Below are positions 19,446 through 29,953 of a stretch of 64,000 bases of DNA, piece after piece (position 1 is the first letter of the stretch; each line of letters begins with the position of its first letter). The position numbers were made by a program, and so were the translations under genes. The DNA is from Primula veris. Lineage: Eukaryota; Streptophyta; Magnoliopsida; Ericales; Primulaceae. A model generated the notes under the pieces. The model was not told the DNA's origin, ran no database searches, and was given only the letters and a program-made list of their open reading frames with translations. The stretch lies in NCBI GenBank assembly GCA_963682055.1, contig OY821742.1, forward strand, positions 27,623,060 through 27,687,059. The letters run 5' to 3'.

Positions 19446-20786
19446 TTACAAGTTGGATAACTAAAATATTTAATATTAATTAGCTTGAATGGCATGGACA
19501 GGCTACTACGTAAATCATCTTTTTTTCTTAATCTTCAAAAAGAAAATCATCCTTTTTTTCTCAACACAAGCAAATCTTAGAGACGAGTCAAATGAGGGCT
19601 TGGTTTCTGTTTTTAATCAACGAAGTGATGCAATTTTTTTATACTGAAAAACAAATAAATCATCCAGCTTAAATTCTAGAAACACCAAGAAAGCTAAACG
19701 TTATAATAAAATTAATCAACCAAATTAATACAGTCGAGAAAAAAAGAGCTCAAAAGATTCAACTAAACTTGGCTATTATAGATAAGTCTGTTTCAGTGCC
19801 TCAATAACTCAGATAGACTGGATAACGATCCTACGTTGTTCTTCACAACTATTAAATATATTTACGTAACTTTTCTTATAAACATATACTCCTGTTCATT
19901 ATTTTCTCATTTTGTGTTTACTTTTTGCAGCATGCGTGACAAGTGGGTTGATGTACGGGTGTATATCAGCCCTTATAGGAGTCCCTTGTATTTTATCGTG
20001 TGGTTATAGAACGAAGCTTAGGAGCAGGTTCGGGCTCATGGAACTCCAGCATCTGACTGGATGACTCATTGCTTGTGCGAGTGGTGTGCTCTTTGCCAAG
20101 CCTACAGAGAGCTTAACTTGAGGGGCCTCGACCCTTCTATCGGTACACACATCTATTTATACATGGCGTCATTTTTTTATAAGAAATTAAAAGAAACATA
20201 TTACACAAAATAATAATGATATACTATATGGGAGTATTTTGTAAGTTAAACAAGCATGAAGTTAAGCTAGGGTGAATTGGCTATCCTGCTCTTACTTTTC
20301 TTACTCATTTATAGTTACAATTGAAGCATTAATAAAACTTACATATATTTGCTCAAAAAATAGTTTCAAATAAAACAAAATTACCGTGGTAATTTTTGAA
20401 AATATTAAAAATCCTAAAAGGCATGACAATCACAGGACTAAATCTTAGTAGCATTTTGCATATATCACATATGAGTCACTTGATATGATGTATTTCCCTC
20501 CCCAACATGGACCAACTCTGTCAATTATTCAAAACTTAGTTAGGCACTAAGATTGTTGTATTTGAAGTTTTGAAATAAGTCCACGATTAACTCGAAAATA
20601 AGTTAAAATTCAATTTGTTTTGTTTTTGAAGGCTGGCAAGGAAATTTGGCCAGAAGCAACATGCAGCAGCAGCAGCCAATGGGAATGATGCCACCAAGAA
20701 ACCAAACCATGAATTATTAAAACTTTCACCGAGTCGGAATTGAGTTCGTGTTTTTTATCTACCGATATTGTATTGAACTATATATA

Positions 20787-20792
20787 AATAAA
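20787..20792 (+). terminator. Poly(A) signal of the PLAC8-like gene
   Basis: AATAAA 67 bp after the TAA at 20718-20720, followed by TTGTGTTTGCC, a GT-rich stretch. Confidence 0.5.
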
Positions 20793-21783
20793 GTTGTGTT
20801 TGCCTTTGTCACCAATTTGAGGGTTACGACATATTATAGTTTTGATCTTTAATCACACATTTGTTATGAACGTATGGTTATTCCGGAAATATAAATATTG
20901 CCTTGTGTTCTTCAACTTTATTTAGAGTACTCACCAAAATTCACTAGTTAGGGAGTAATTACGTACATTGAAAAAACTCGGTAGAGACGTGCAAGGGTGC
21001 CCTTTCGTATAGACAAAAAATGATGATGCTTTTTACTTATAACTTCGTCCAAATGCATGCTTACTAATTTTCACCAGGTCAATGATGTCATTCTCCTTTA
21101 ATTCATTTTAACATTACAAAGAAAAAATACTACCATTTCAAATTATAGTACTAAGAACTGATGACTATATATATATATAACACGAGTTTACGCTTCTGGG
21201 AACTTCTTCTATTCTGCTTTAAGAGCTGTGAAATAAATTATTTTCTTTTTATTGTTTCGAACAATTCATGATTAAGTTCAATATTATAAGAGATATTAGT
21301 AGATTTGCGAAACAAGTATGGAAAACGATATATAGACCTCAATATTTCGGCGGTTTTAACTTTTTTATTACAATTATCAACTAGGATCGAAGACAGTTTC
21401 AGCTGAAAGTAGCTGGTTTTTTGTAGAACCACGAGATAGTTTTCTGGTTTGTATTATGTTTTAAAGGTCTTGGCATAAAAATTAGTATACAAGTCAATTA
21501 CTTATAGACTCAACAAGGAAAATCATTGTGGAAATTATTCATAATTTTATCATAATGATGTGTGTTACAATATATCTCACATCTGCTTATGCTTGTATTA
21601 GTGTTACTCTCCTTCTTATCATAAGTTATTTTGGTGGTATACATGGTCCTACGGACTCTAACGTGCTATCAAATTTAACGAAAGACGTGCTTGGAGTAGA
21701 CTCTCTCTATCGTGCCGTGTAACACGGGAGCCGTGTAACAAAACAATACAATTAATAAGCATCGAACAACCTATTTTGAAAAG
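20793..21783. other. AT-rich intergenic DNA
   Basis: About 990 bp between the PLAC8-like gene and the SIRE element. It holds a short (TA)n at 21164-21178 and a 55-codon ORF (21555-21722) with a hydrophobic N-terminus that I do not recognise. Nothing else is supported. Confidence 0.4.
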
Positions 21784-22873
21784 TGAAATTCTTATCCGCT
21801 GTTCTAGTTGCAGTTTTGCAGTTAGGTTCCAAGTGAAGTTGCAACCACAGTTGGAACCTAAGTAATAATAATGGACAGAACTGAATATAGTTAAATGTAC
21901 TTGAAATAAATCACACGCGCATTTAACAACGGAGTTCACCTAACTAGGCTACGTTTTCGGGGCACTCACCCAGTTTATGATATTATAAAAGCTTACAATA
22001 TAGGATTCAAGTCTTATTGAAAAACACTCAGACTCTCTCTAGATTTTTCTGTCTATCTCTATATTGCTCCTACCTTATAACTATCAATTATAAATCAATG
22101 ACATCCCACCATTGTTTTCTTTTGAAACTCTATGTGTATTCTCTCAAGAATGAGTTCTTTATAATATAGAACACACATTTTTTACAAGTTAAGTTATCAA
22201 CTATATAAGTAAGTAAAAACAATCTTCTATCTTCAATATCCTTTGTGATTGCTTTTGACTTTGTTGATTGGCTTCAATCTTTCCAAGCATTACGTGATTC
22301 TTCAGCGTGGATTGACTCCAATCATCATTGGTTAATACCTGTTTAATAACTAGCTTAAAAATAGGAGTTAATCTTTTCCTATAAAAAGGAAACATACAAA
22401 GATAATATCTTTTAGAGATATTATCTTTTCATATACATTTGAAACACTTAACTCCATATTACATTCAATCTTTAAACGAATTAAACCTTTAAGAGCATGT
22501 GAGAATATATCATGCATACTATAAACAACATAATTATCATTTAAAGAATATATATGCAGATTTATAGCAGGTTGGAACTGTGGTTCCAACTGAGCTTGCA
22601 ACATTACTTGAAACCAACTACGCTGTCTTAGCAGGTTGTAACTGCGGTTGCAACATTGCTTGAAACCTGTCAACACTTGTCTCAGTAGGTTGTAACTGAG
22701 GTTGCAACATTGCTTGAAACCTGTCAACACTTGTCTCAGTAGGTTGTAACTGAGGTTGCAACATTGCTTGAAACCTAACAACACTGTCTTAGTTCTTAAA
22801 CACACAGTTAGGATTATTAAGTAAAAACCAATAAACAACAAATAGTATTTAGAGCAGAAATCTGGTTCTAACA
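21784..22873 (-). repeat. 3' LTR of the SIRE element (1090 bp)
   Basis: TG...CA ends on the minus strand (TGTTAGAACC ... GAATTTCA). It contains three units of a 54-bp tandem repeat at about 22622-22793, each carrying GGTTGCAACATTGCTTGAAA-like sequence on the plus strand. About 25 bp present in the partner LTR near 30737 is missing here. Confidence 0.9.
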
Positions 22874-22887
22874 ATTTCCCCCTTTGT
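22874..22887 (-). other. Polypurine tract of the SIRE element
   Basis: The minus strand reads CAAAGGGGGAAAT immediately upstream of the 3' LTR, the primer for plus-strand DNA synthesis. The other copy has AAAGGGGGAGAT at 3424-3435. Confidence 0.85.
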
Positions 22888-23283
22888 CATTGGTTTTGAC
22901 AAATCAATTAAGTTTATAAATCACCCCAACCACCTGCAAATTCAATTTCAGCACAGTCCTATACTGTGTATCTTATATCAATACTTTTGAGACATCTGTT
23001 TAAGCTCCCCCTGCAAGTTAGAATTGCAAGCATCAAATAAGCACAAAATATATCCATTCACAGAGTTTCAGAGCAGATTCAATTCTAAAGACAGACATAC
23101 TTCAAAATGGAAATTGCAGAAATTTTAAGGCCAAACATGGCACAACGTAGTCTTAATACAGCAATTGTAATTGAAAGTAAAAACAGCAATATGAAGTCTT
23201 GAAATTGAAGTAGAAACTTAAAAACAAAAACATAAACACATAAACTTTCTTCATCTCCCCCTATTTGTCAGAAGCCAGACAAA

Positions 23284-24564
23284 CTAGTCACGATGGATGT
23301 CTGACTGAGGTGGTCTTTCCCTTAAAGGTGTGTCTCTGACAACCTCTTCATCTTCTTCCTCACTGCTTATGGAGAAGCCATCATCACTGTGAGTAGCATC
23401 ACTATCACCATCATCCTCACTTTCTTTGAGATTCACCAATAGCTTCTTGATTTGATAATCATCAGCATCCAATTCAGCTCTTTTTTCTTGATTGTAGGCC
23501 AATTTTTGTTTCAGATACCACCTCACACCTTTCTTCTTTTCTGAAGGAGCACTAGAGGTCTGCTTTTCCTTTCCTTTTTCTCCAGAAATGTCATTGACAT
23601 GCCCTTCTTTTAGCAGTTTTGCAGAAATATACAGGGCAGAGGGACAATCTGTGATTGGTTCATTAGTGATACTAATAGGAGAATTTCTAGACATAGATGA
23701 GACTTGGCCTAGAATCACTGCAGTGATTAAGCAAGGGAAGGGTAGCAGAATGGAGGGTGAATTAGTATCACTGAACTCTCTAATAAGATTGAAAACATGA
23801 TTACCAAAGTTAATTGGCAAAGAAGACATGATTTTATATAGAAAGATGGCCATTTCTTTGTTTACTTTGGATGGTTGTTTGGTAGGAGTCCAGTTAAACC
23901 TAGCAATTTTGTGTAGCACAGCAGCACACAATGTGAGAGAGGATGTTTTGATGGAATTGCCATGAACTCTGTTGTTCTTTCCAGTGAGAACCAGAGCAAT
24001 GACTTCCATGTCATAATCAACATTATCCACAGAAGGATTGGGTGCATTCAGGAATTCATTAATTAACTTAGGGGTAAAATCCAAAGTAACACCCCTCAAA
24101 AAGACTCTTCCATACGCAGGATTACCCTCATCAAAGACACTACTACTCAAATTAGCATAAAACTCCTTAACCACAGCAGGGTAGTAGGAATCAGCATAAC
24201 AAATAGTTTTGCCTAAGCCAACAACAGAGAGCAATTTTTCTACATACACCTGTATGTGTGGATAACTAACCAAATTAAGCCTTCTTTCACAATGAATTTC
24301 TCTACTAGCAAAAGCCATGAACCTCCTATACATTTTCCTGCTCCAGAACCTAGGATCAACCTCATTGAACTTAGGAACATAATCAAACTTAGCAATAATA
24401 GGATTATTATCATAATTTCTCCTAGCACGTTTTTTAGACCTCTGTTTCTTATAAGAGGAAGACTCACTTACCTTTGCTTTAGAGCTAGGACTAGTTTGGG
24501 ATTTAGACATGAAATCCCTAAGAGTACAATCATCATCAATGTTGAGGTTTGTGTTTGTAGACAT
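23284..24564 (-). CDS. Extra SIRE ORF, intact ('putative plant transposon protein' domain)
   Basis: 426 codons from ATG to TAG without interruption. Residues 1-55 are Ser/Lys-rich with a basic cluster (KKQRSKKRARR). Residues of about 65-290 form the conserved core (VDPRFWSRKM, VKEFYANLSSSVF, GVTLDFTPKLINEFL, CAAVLHKIARFNWTPTKQPS, IFLYKIMSSLPINFGNHVF) shared with plant proteins annotated Transposase_32. Residues 330-426 are charged, ending in a Ser/Glu/Asp-rich acidic tail. There is no signal peptide or convincing transmembrane helix, so a classical envelope protein is unlikely. Same strand as pol and separated from it by about 970 bp, so it needs its own or a spliced transcript. Function unknown. 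Confidence 0.8.
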   Translation of the reverse strand: MSTNTNLNIDDDCTLRDFMSKSQTSPSSKAKVSESSSYKKQRSKKRARRNYDNNPIIAKFDYVPKFNEVDPRFWSRKMYRRFMAFASREIHCERRLNLVSYPHIQVYVEKLLSVVGLGKTICYADSYYPAVVKEFYANLSSSVFDEGNPAYGRVFLRGVTLDFTPKLINEFLNAPNPSVDNVDYDMEVIALVLTGKNNRVHGNSIKTSSLTLCAAVLHKIARFNWTPTKQPSKVNKEMAIFLYKIMSSLPINFGNHVFNLIREFSDTNSPSILLPFPCLITAVILGQVSSMSRNSPISITNEPITDCPSALYISAKLLKEGHVNDISGEKGKEKQTSSAPSEKKKGVRWYLKQKLAYNQEKRAELDADDYQIKKLLVNLKESEDDGDSDATHSDDGFSISSEEEDEEVVRDTPLRERPPQSDIHRD

Positions 24565-25532
24565 GGTTTCAACTAGGGTTGCAACTGGACTTAGAACTTC
24601 GCAGTGGGTTTTACAGAGAACTTAGGGTTTTTGTTAAATAGAAAGAGAGAGAGAGTAATTGTGATTATTGTGATTGATTTGGGATATTAAAAGAGTTTAG
24701 TATAAATAGCAATTAAGCCCAAATCTTTTTGTAATTGGAAAAAGATACACTCAAATCAATTTTGAAACAGATTTTGCTAGAATTATGGAAATTTCTTATC
24801 AACTGAAATTTCAAAATTTAAACACAAAGATATCACGAAGGTAGCAATTTTTCAAAAAGATACATCCAGCAATAAATAAAGATAAACATTCCTTGTAAAC
24901 AGATTTATCACAATTTGAATATTTAGAAGTTGAAGTTCGTAAGGAAATTTGACTTGTTTCAAGAAAAATATAGCAGTTATATAAAATATAGGACTTTTAA
25001 AAAGCAAGAATCTAGCCATTTACGCAAGAAGATACATTTATCATTGAGTAACTTTAATAAAAATTAGATTTTAAGAGCTTAATTTGAGTAAATTCATTTT
25101 CATCTCTACACAAAAACTAGTTTGATGATCTCAGCAAGGAAAGAGTATAAGTGATGTCAAAAATAACAAAACTTTGTCTTGGATTTTTCATTTTAGTAGA
25201 TCACTGTTATGTGAAGTATAGACAATCACCGAATTTTCAGTATTATTAGTATGAGGTTCCAACTGGTGTTGCAACTGAGCTTGCAACCAGTATTACGAGC
25301 ATGCGGTTTTAACTGGGGTTGCAACCGAACTTGCAACCACTATATAAAATTTGCACTTTGTGCTTGCAACTCTATTACCAGAGAGGTTTTAAGACAAGTT
25401 ACCTCACATCTGTTTTTGAGACACCAAAAAGCGGCTTTTTTCAAGAGAAAAACTTCAAAACTCAATCAAGACTTACCTCTTGAAATAAAAAGTATTAAAG
25501 GTACTCAAAACATTAATACATAGCAAGGGTAT
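24565..25532 (-). other. SIRE spacer between pol and the extra ORF
   Basis: Non-coding, homologous to 819-1753 of the first copy. It includes a (GA/CT)n tract near 24641-24654 just upstream of the extra ORF (a possible 5' leader) and clustered TTGCAA oligonucleotides at 25256-25345. Confidence 0.5.
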
Positions 25533-28500
25533 TCAATTAGATCCATAGTGACATACCCCTATATCACTTCTTAAAGATTCAAATTTATTAGTATCAAGGG
25601 GCTTTGTGAAAATATCAGCTAATTGTTTTTCAGTTGAAACATGTTCTAAAATTAAGTTTTTTCCTTCAACTAGTTCTCTGATAAAATGATGCCTTAGATC
25701 AATATGTTTAGTTCTGGAATGTTGAACTGGATTCTTTGCTAAATCTATAGCACTTTTGTTATCACAAAACAAAGTTAATATTTCTTGCTTAACATTATAG
25801 TCACTTAACATCTGTTTCATCCAAATAAGTTGAGTACATCCGCTTTCAGCTGCAATATATTCTGCTTCAGCAGTAGATAAAGAAATGCAATTTTGCTTTT
25901 TACTAAACCATGAAACAAGGTTGTTTCCAAAATAAAAACAACCACCAGAAGTACACTTTCTATCATCTATGTTTCCTGCCCAATCTGCATCACAGTAGCC
26001 AACAAGAAAATGGTTTGTGTCTTTAGAATACCATAATCCTAGGTGAATTGTGCCTTTGACATACCTTAAAATCCTTTTGACAGCTAGAAGGTGAGGATCT
26101 AAAGAATTTGCCTGATACCTGGCACATACTCCTACACTCAAGCACAGATCTGGTCTACTAGCAGTTAAGTAAAGCAGACTTCCAATCATGGATCTATAAA
26201 GACTAGGACAGACACTTTTACCTTTATCATTTTTGGACAGTTTAAGGGTGGTACTCATAGGGGTTCTCTTCTCTTTACTCTCACTTAGACCAAACTTCTT
26301 AACCAGATTATCTGCATACTTACTCTGACATAAAAATATGCCTCATTCTGTTTAACTTGCAATCCTAGAAAGTAAGTTAATTCTCCTCCACCACTCATTT
26401 CAAATTCATTCTTCATATCAGAAATGAATTCCTCTATCCTTTTATTGGAAGTGGAGCCAAAGACAATGTCATCAACATAGATTTGAGCAATGATTATATC
26501 ATTTGTAGTTTTCTTAGTAAACAAAGTTTTATCAACTCCCCCTCTGTTAAAATCTTTTTCAATCAACAACTTGGTTAATCTATCATACCAAGCTCTAGGA
26601 GCTTGCTTTAGACCATACAAGGCCTTTTTCAACAAATAAACATGTTCAGGAAATTTAGGATCTTCAAATCCCTTAGGTTGACAAACATAAACCTCTTCAT
26701 TAATCACACCATTCAGAAAAGCACTCTTAATGTCTAATTGAAACAATTTAAAATCATACAGACATGCAAGAGAGAGTAGCATTCTAATGGATTCAATTCT
26801 AGCTACATGAGCAAAGGTTTCATCAAAGTCAATTCCCTCAATTTGTGTATAACCCTGAGCTACCAACCTGGCTTTATTCCTGATAATCACTCCATCTTCA
26901 TTACTTTTGTTTCTAAAGATCCATTTAGTCCCTATCACATTTTTATTAGAAGGTCTGGGTACTAAAGTCCATACATCATTTCTCTCAAATTGAGACAATT
27001 CATCTTGTATAGCTAAAATCCATTCACTATCTTCTAAATCTTCTTTTATGTTCTTAGGTTCTAACTGAGAAATATAACAAGCAAAGTGAACAACATTATT
27101 TCTTTTACCTCTGGTTTTCATACCTGAAGCAACTTCTCCTATGACATTGTCAAGAGAATGATTTTTCTGAGTCCTTACATAGCGAGGCTTGCTAGTTGAC
27201 TGAACATGAGAACTTTCTTCTTCTTCTTCAGACTCAGCAGTATTCTGGGTTTCAAACTCAGTTGCAACTGGACTTCCAACCACTGTTGGACTGCTTGTTT
27301 GCTGACTTTCCTCAGTTTTATTTCCTGTCATTTCTGACCCTTCATCATCACTTGTAGTCTCATCCACATCTTTTAAGTTATCAAATATAACATTATAAGA
27401 CTCCATAACATAGTTTGTTCTTAGATTAAAAACTCTAAAGGCTCTACTATTCTGAGCATAACCAAGAAAGATCCCTTTATCACTCTTAGAATCAAATTTT
27501 CCAAGATGTTCTCTATCTCTAAGTATGTAACAAACACACCCAAAAACTTGAAAATACTTAACATTGGGTTTTCTACCTTTCCATATTTCATAGGCTGTCA
27601 TGGTAGTGCCTTTAGTAATGTATACTCTATTAACTATATGACAAGCAGTGTTAACAGCTTCAGCCCAAAATCTGTTGGTAAGTTTCTTAGAATTAAGCAT
27701 GACTCTAGCCATTTCCTGAATGGTTCTATTCTTTCTTTCAACTATGTCATTTTGCTGTGGAGTCTTTGGTGCAGAGAACTCATGACTAATACCTAAGGAG
27801 TTGTAAAAATCCCTAAACTTACTGTTTCCAAATTCTGTTCCATGATCACTTCTGATCCTAGCAATATTACCACTGGTGGAACCTTTTTCAAGTTGCAGTT
27901 TTAAACACAGAGTTTTAAAAAGATCAAACGTTTCAGACTTATCTTTTAAAAATACTACCCAAGAGTATCTAGAGAAATCATCTACAACTACCAAAATGTA
28001 CTTCTTGCCACCTATACTAGCAGTTTGCATAGGACCCATTAAGTCAATATGAAGAAGTTCTAGGACTCTATTAGTGTAGATTTGACTGGTACTTTTATGA
28101 ATACTCTTTGTTTGTTTGCCAACTGCACAATCACCACAGACACTTTGAGTTTTAGCACTAAGTTTAGGAATACCTCTTATCAATTCTTCTTTAACAAGCT
28201 TATCTAAGGTTTTGTAATTAACATGACCAAGCCTTTTATGCCAAATATCAATATTATTAGTAATAGCTTGATTACACCTATTCTGAGGCAATTCTTTTTC
28301 AGCTTTTTCAAAAACATAGCAGCTGTTTGTTGATCTAACTCCAGTCATGACCAAATCATTGTTAAGATCAGTAATTAGACATCTATCTTTGTTAAACTTA
28401 ACAATCATCTTGTTGTCACATAGTTGACTAATACTAATAAGATTAGCTTTTAGACCATCTACAAGAAAAACATCATCAATATCAGGCATTCCAGGTTTGT

Positions 28501-29617
28501 TTAAGGTATCTTTACCAACAATTTTACCTGTATCTCCACCTCCAAACACAATAGTGTTTCCTGTAAGACTAATGACATTTTTTAGGAAACTTGCAGTACC
28601 TGTCATGTGCTTAGAACAACCACTGTCAAAATACCAATCATTAGAAGTAACAGCATTTAGAGAAGTAATAACAGCTTTATTATTAGCAATTAAGGTAGAT
28701 TTTTCCTTAAGTTTCCAAACCCAGTTCAATTTTTTATTGACAGAAGCCAACCAGTTTTTCTGAGAAATATACTTTCTGTTCCTCTTTAAATAATATTGGA
28801 TTTCTAAATTACCAGATCTTTTACAGAAGTTACACAGTTTAGTTCTAAAAGTAGATTTAACCTCAAGGCTTTTCAGTTTTTTCTTGGTTGCAACTGTGGT
28901 TGTATCTCTGGTTGCAACTGTACTTCTAACATCTCTGGCTGCAACTGTACTTCTAACCTTATTGTTAATAACATGAGTTTCAGCTTTAGCAAGTGCTTTA
29001 ACAAAGGTGGTTTTTCCAGTGTTTTCATAGCCATAATAACCTAAGCCACTGTTATCTTTAGAGGCTCTAGAATAGGACAGCATGTTATCTAATTTTTCTA
29101 AAGCAGAGACATTCAACAGTTTTATTTTCTTTTTAGTTTCAGTAAGTTCAACTAGCTGTTTGTTAAGTTGCTCAGTGAGACTTTTAACTTCATCCTTTTG
29201 ATTAACATTAAGTTTGTTCAAGATCAAGGATTGCTTACTCAGGCATTGATACTTTACATAAAGAACAAGATATTGTTGAGTAATGTTTTCATCAGAAGGT
29301 TCTTCCTCATCACTACTATAGGTTTTAAGAGCAGATGTACCTATGGTTGAATCAGACTCACAGTCACTTTCATAAGTAGGTTCTTTTTCAGTGATTATTC
29401 CCATAAAATTAACAAAATTAGAATCATCCTCTTCATCACTGTTGCTCTCAGAATCACTATCACTGTGGGTGGTTATATAAGCACTTTTATTCCTTTTTAA
29501 AGTATTTGCACACTCAGACTGAATATGACCAAAACCTCTACATTCTCTGCATTGAATTTCTCTAGGCTTGTAATATTTGTTATCCTTCTCTTTAGGATTC
29601 CACTTCCCTGAACACAC
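25533..29617 (-). pseudogene. SIRE pol (gag tail, protease, integrase, RT, RNase H), one frameshift
   Basis: Two frames: 26285-29617 (1110 codons) and 25533-26258. In the first: CCHC zinc knuckle CRECRGFGHIQSEC near residue 22; a Ser/Asp/Glu-rich and coiled gag tail; protease WYFDSGCSKHMTG near 328; integrase with the HKRLGH...CGDC zinc part near 460-500 and acidic residues in LLHIDLMG, IRSDHGTEF and NDIVERKN; RT with YVDD near 1048. At about 26330 a one-base change throws the frame off after QVKQNEA; the correct residues continue in the frame that leads to RNase H, as the undamaged copy at base 3 onward shows. RNase H (25533-26258) carries YCDADWAG, STAEAEYIA and CDNKSA and ends in the LADIFTKPL block. 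Without the frameshift this would be a normal copia pol. Confidence 0.9.
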
Positions 29618-29894
29618 TGAGAGTTACACCAGCAAAGATCAAGTTTATTGCTGTGGAGTTTGCACTTGATTTTCTGTCCTCATCAGCAGACCATCTGTCT
29701 TCAGGTACATAAACCAGTTCACCTTCACCATCAATGGCAGTTGGAAGCTCCCAACCATACAACACTGTTTTCCATGCTTGTTCATTTTGTTGTTTGATGA
29801 AGGATCTCATCCTTATTTTCCACACTCCATAGTTAACTCCTCCTTTAAGAAATGGTGGTTTGTTGAACGCGTTTCCTTCCCTCATTAAGTCCAT
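29592..29894 (-). pseudogene. SIRE gag N-terminus with internal deletion
   Basis: The ATG at 29894 begins a frame with the SIRE gag start (PPFLKGGVNYGVWKIRMRSFI...) and continues to about residue 95 (INLIFAGVTLSVF). It then runs directly into the sequence just before the zinc knuckle, in another frame, and stops at 29592. The gag core of roughly 150-200 residues expected between these points is absent. I infer an internal deletion of several hundred bases with its junction near 29605-29615. The start lies 45 bp from the primer-binding site. Confidence 0.8.
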
Positions 29895-29939
29895 TTTTAC
29901 TAGAACACAGGATCCACACTAAGTAAGGTCTAGTGTGAA

Positions 29940-29951
29940 GCTCTGATACCA
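29940..29951 (-). other. Primer-binding site (initiator tRNA-Met) of the SIRE element
   Basis: Minus strand TGGTATCAGAGC, two bases inside the 5' LTR, complementary to the 3' end of plant initiator tRNA-Met and standard for Ty1/copia elements. Confidence 0.9.
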
Positions 29952-29953
29952 AT

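Larger units (their letters stand above)
16659..20720 (+). pseudogene. PLAC8-family (cell number regulator / plant cadmium resistance-like) gene, broken
   Basis: Three exons can be placed: 16659-16730, 19931-20142 and 20632-20720, each with GT-AG borders and matching phases. They encode ACFPCVTFGQIAEI-like residues, then [17 protein letters not shown] and [11 protein letters not shown], then a Gln/Met-rich tail ending at TAA. These are the diagnostic parts of plant PLAC8 proteins, small cysteine-rich membrane proteins tied to cell-number control or metal transport. Two faults: the second exon is one base short near 20040 (the frame shifts between GLME and the cysteine-rich block), and the usual first exon is not found back to 4560. 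The intron at 16731-19930 holds a deleted copia element, and the Tat element lies upstream. I infer a pseudogene; a sequencing error at 20040 would leave only the missing exon to explain. Confidence 0.78.

Noticed and set aside
23284..24564. Extra SIRE ORF as a retroviral-type envelope gene
   Set aside because: No signal peptide, transmembrane helix or fusion-like segment; the core matches plant transposon-associated proteins instead.
27506..27796. 96-codon plus-strand ORF
   Set aside because: Antisense shadow of the SIRE integrase region.
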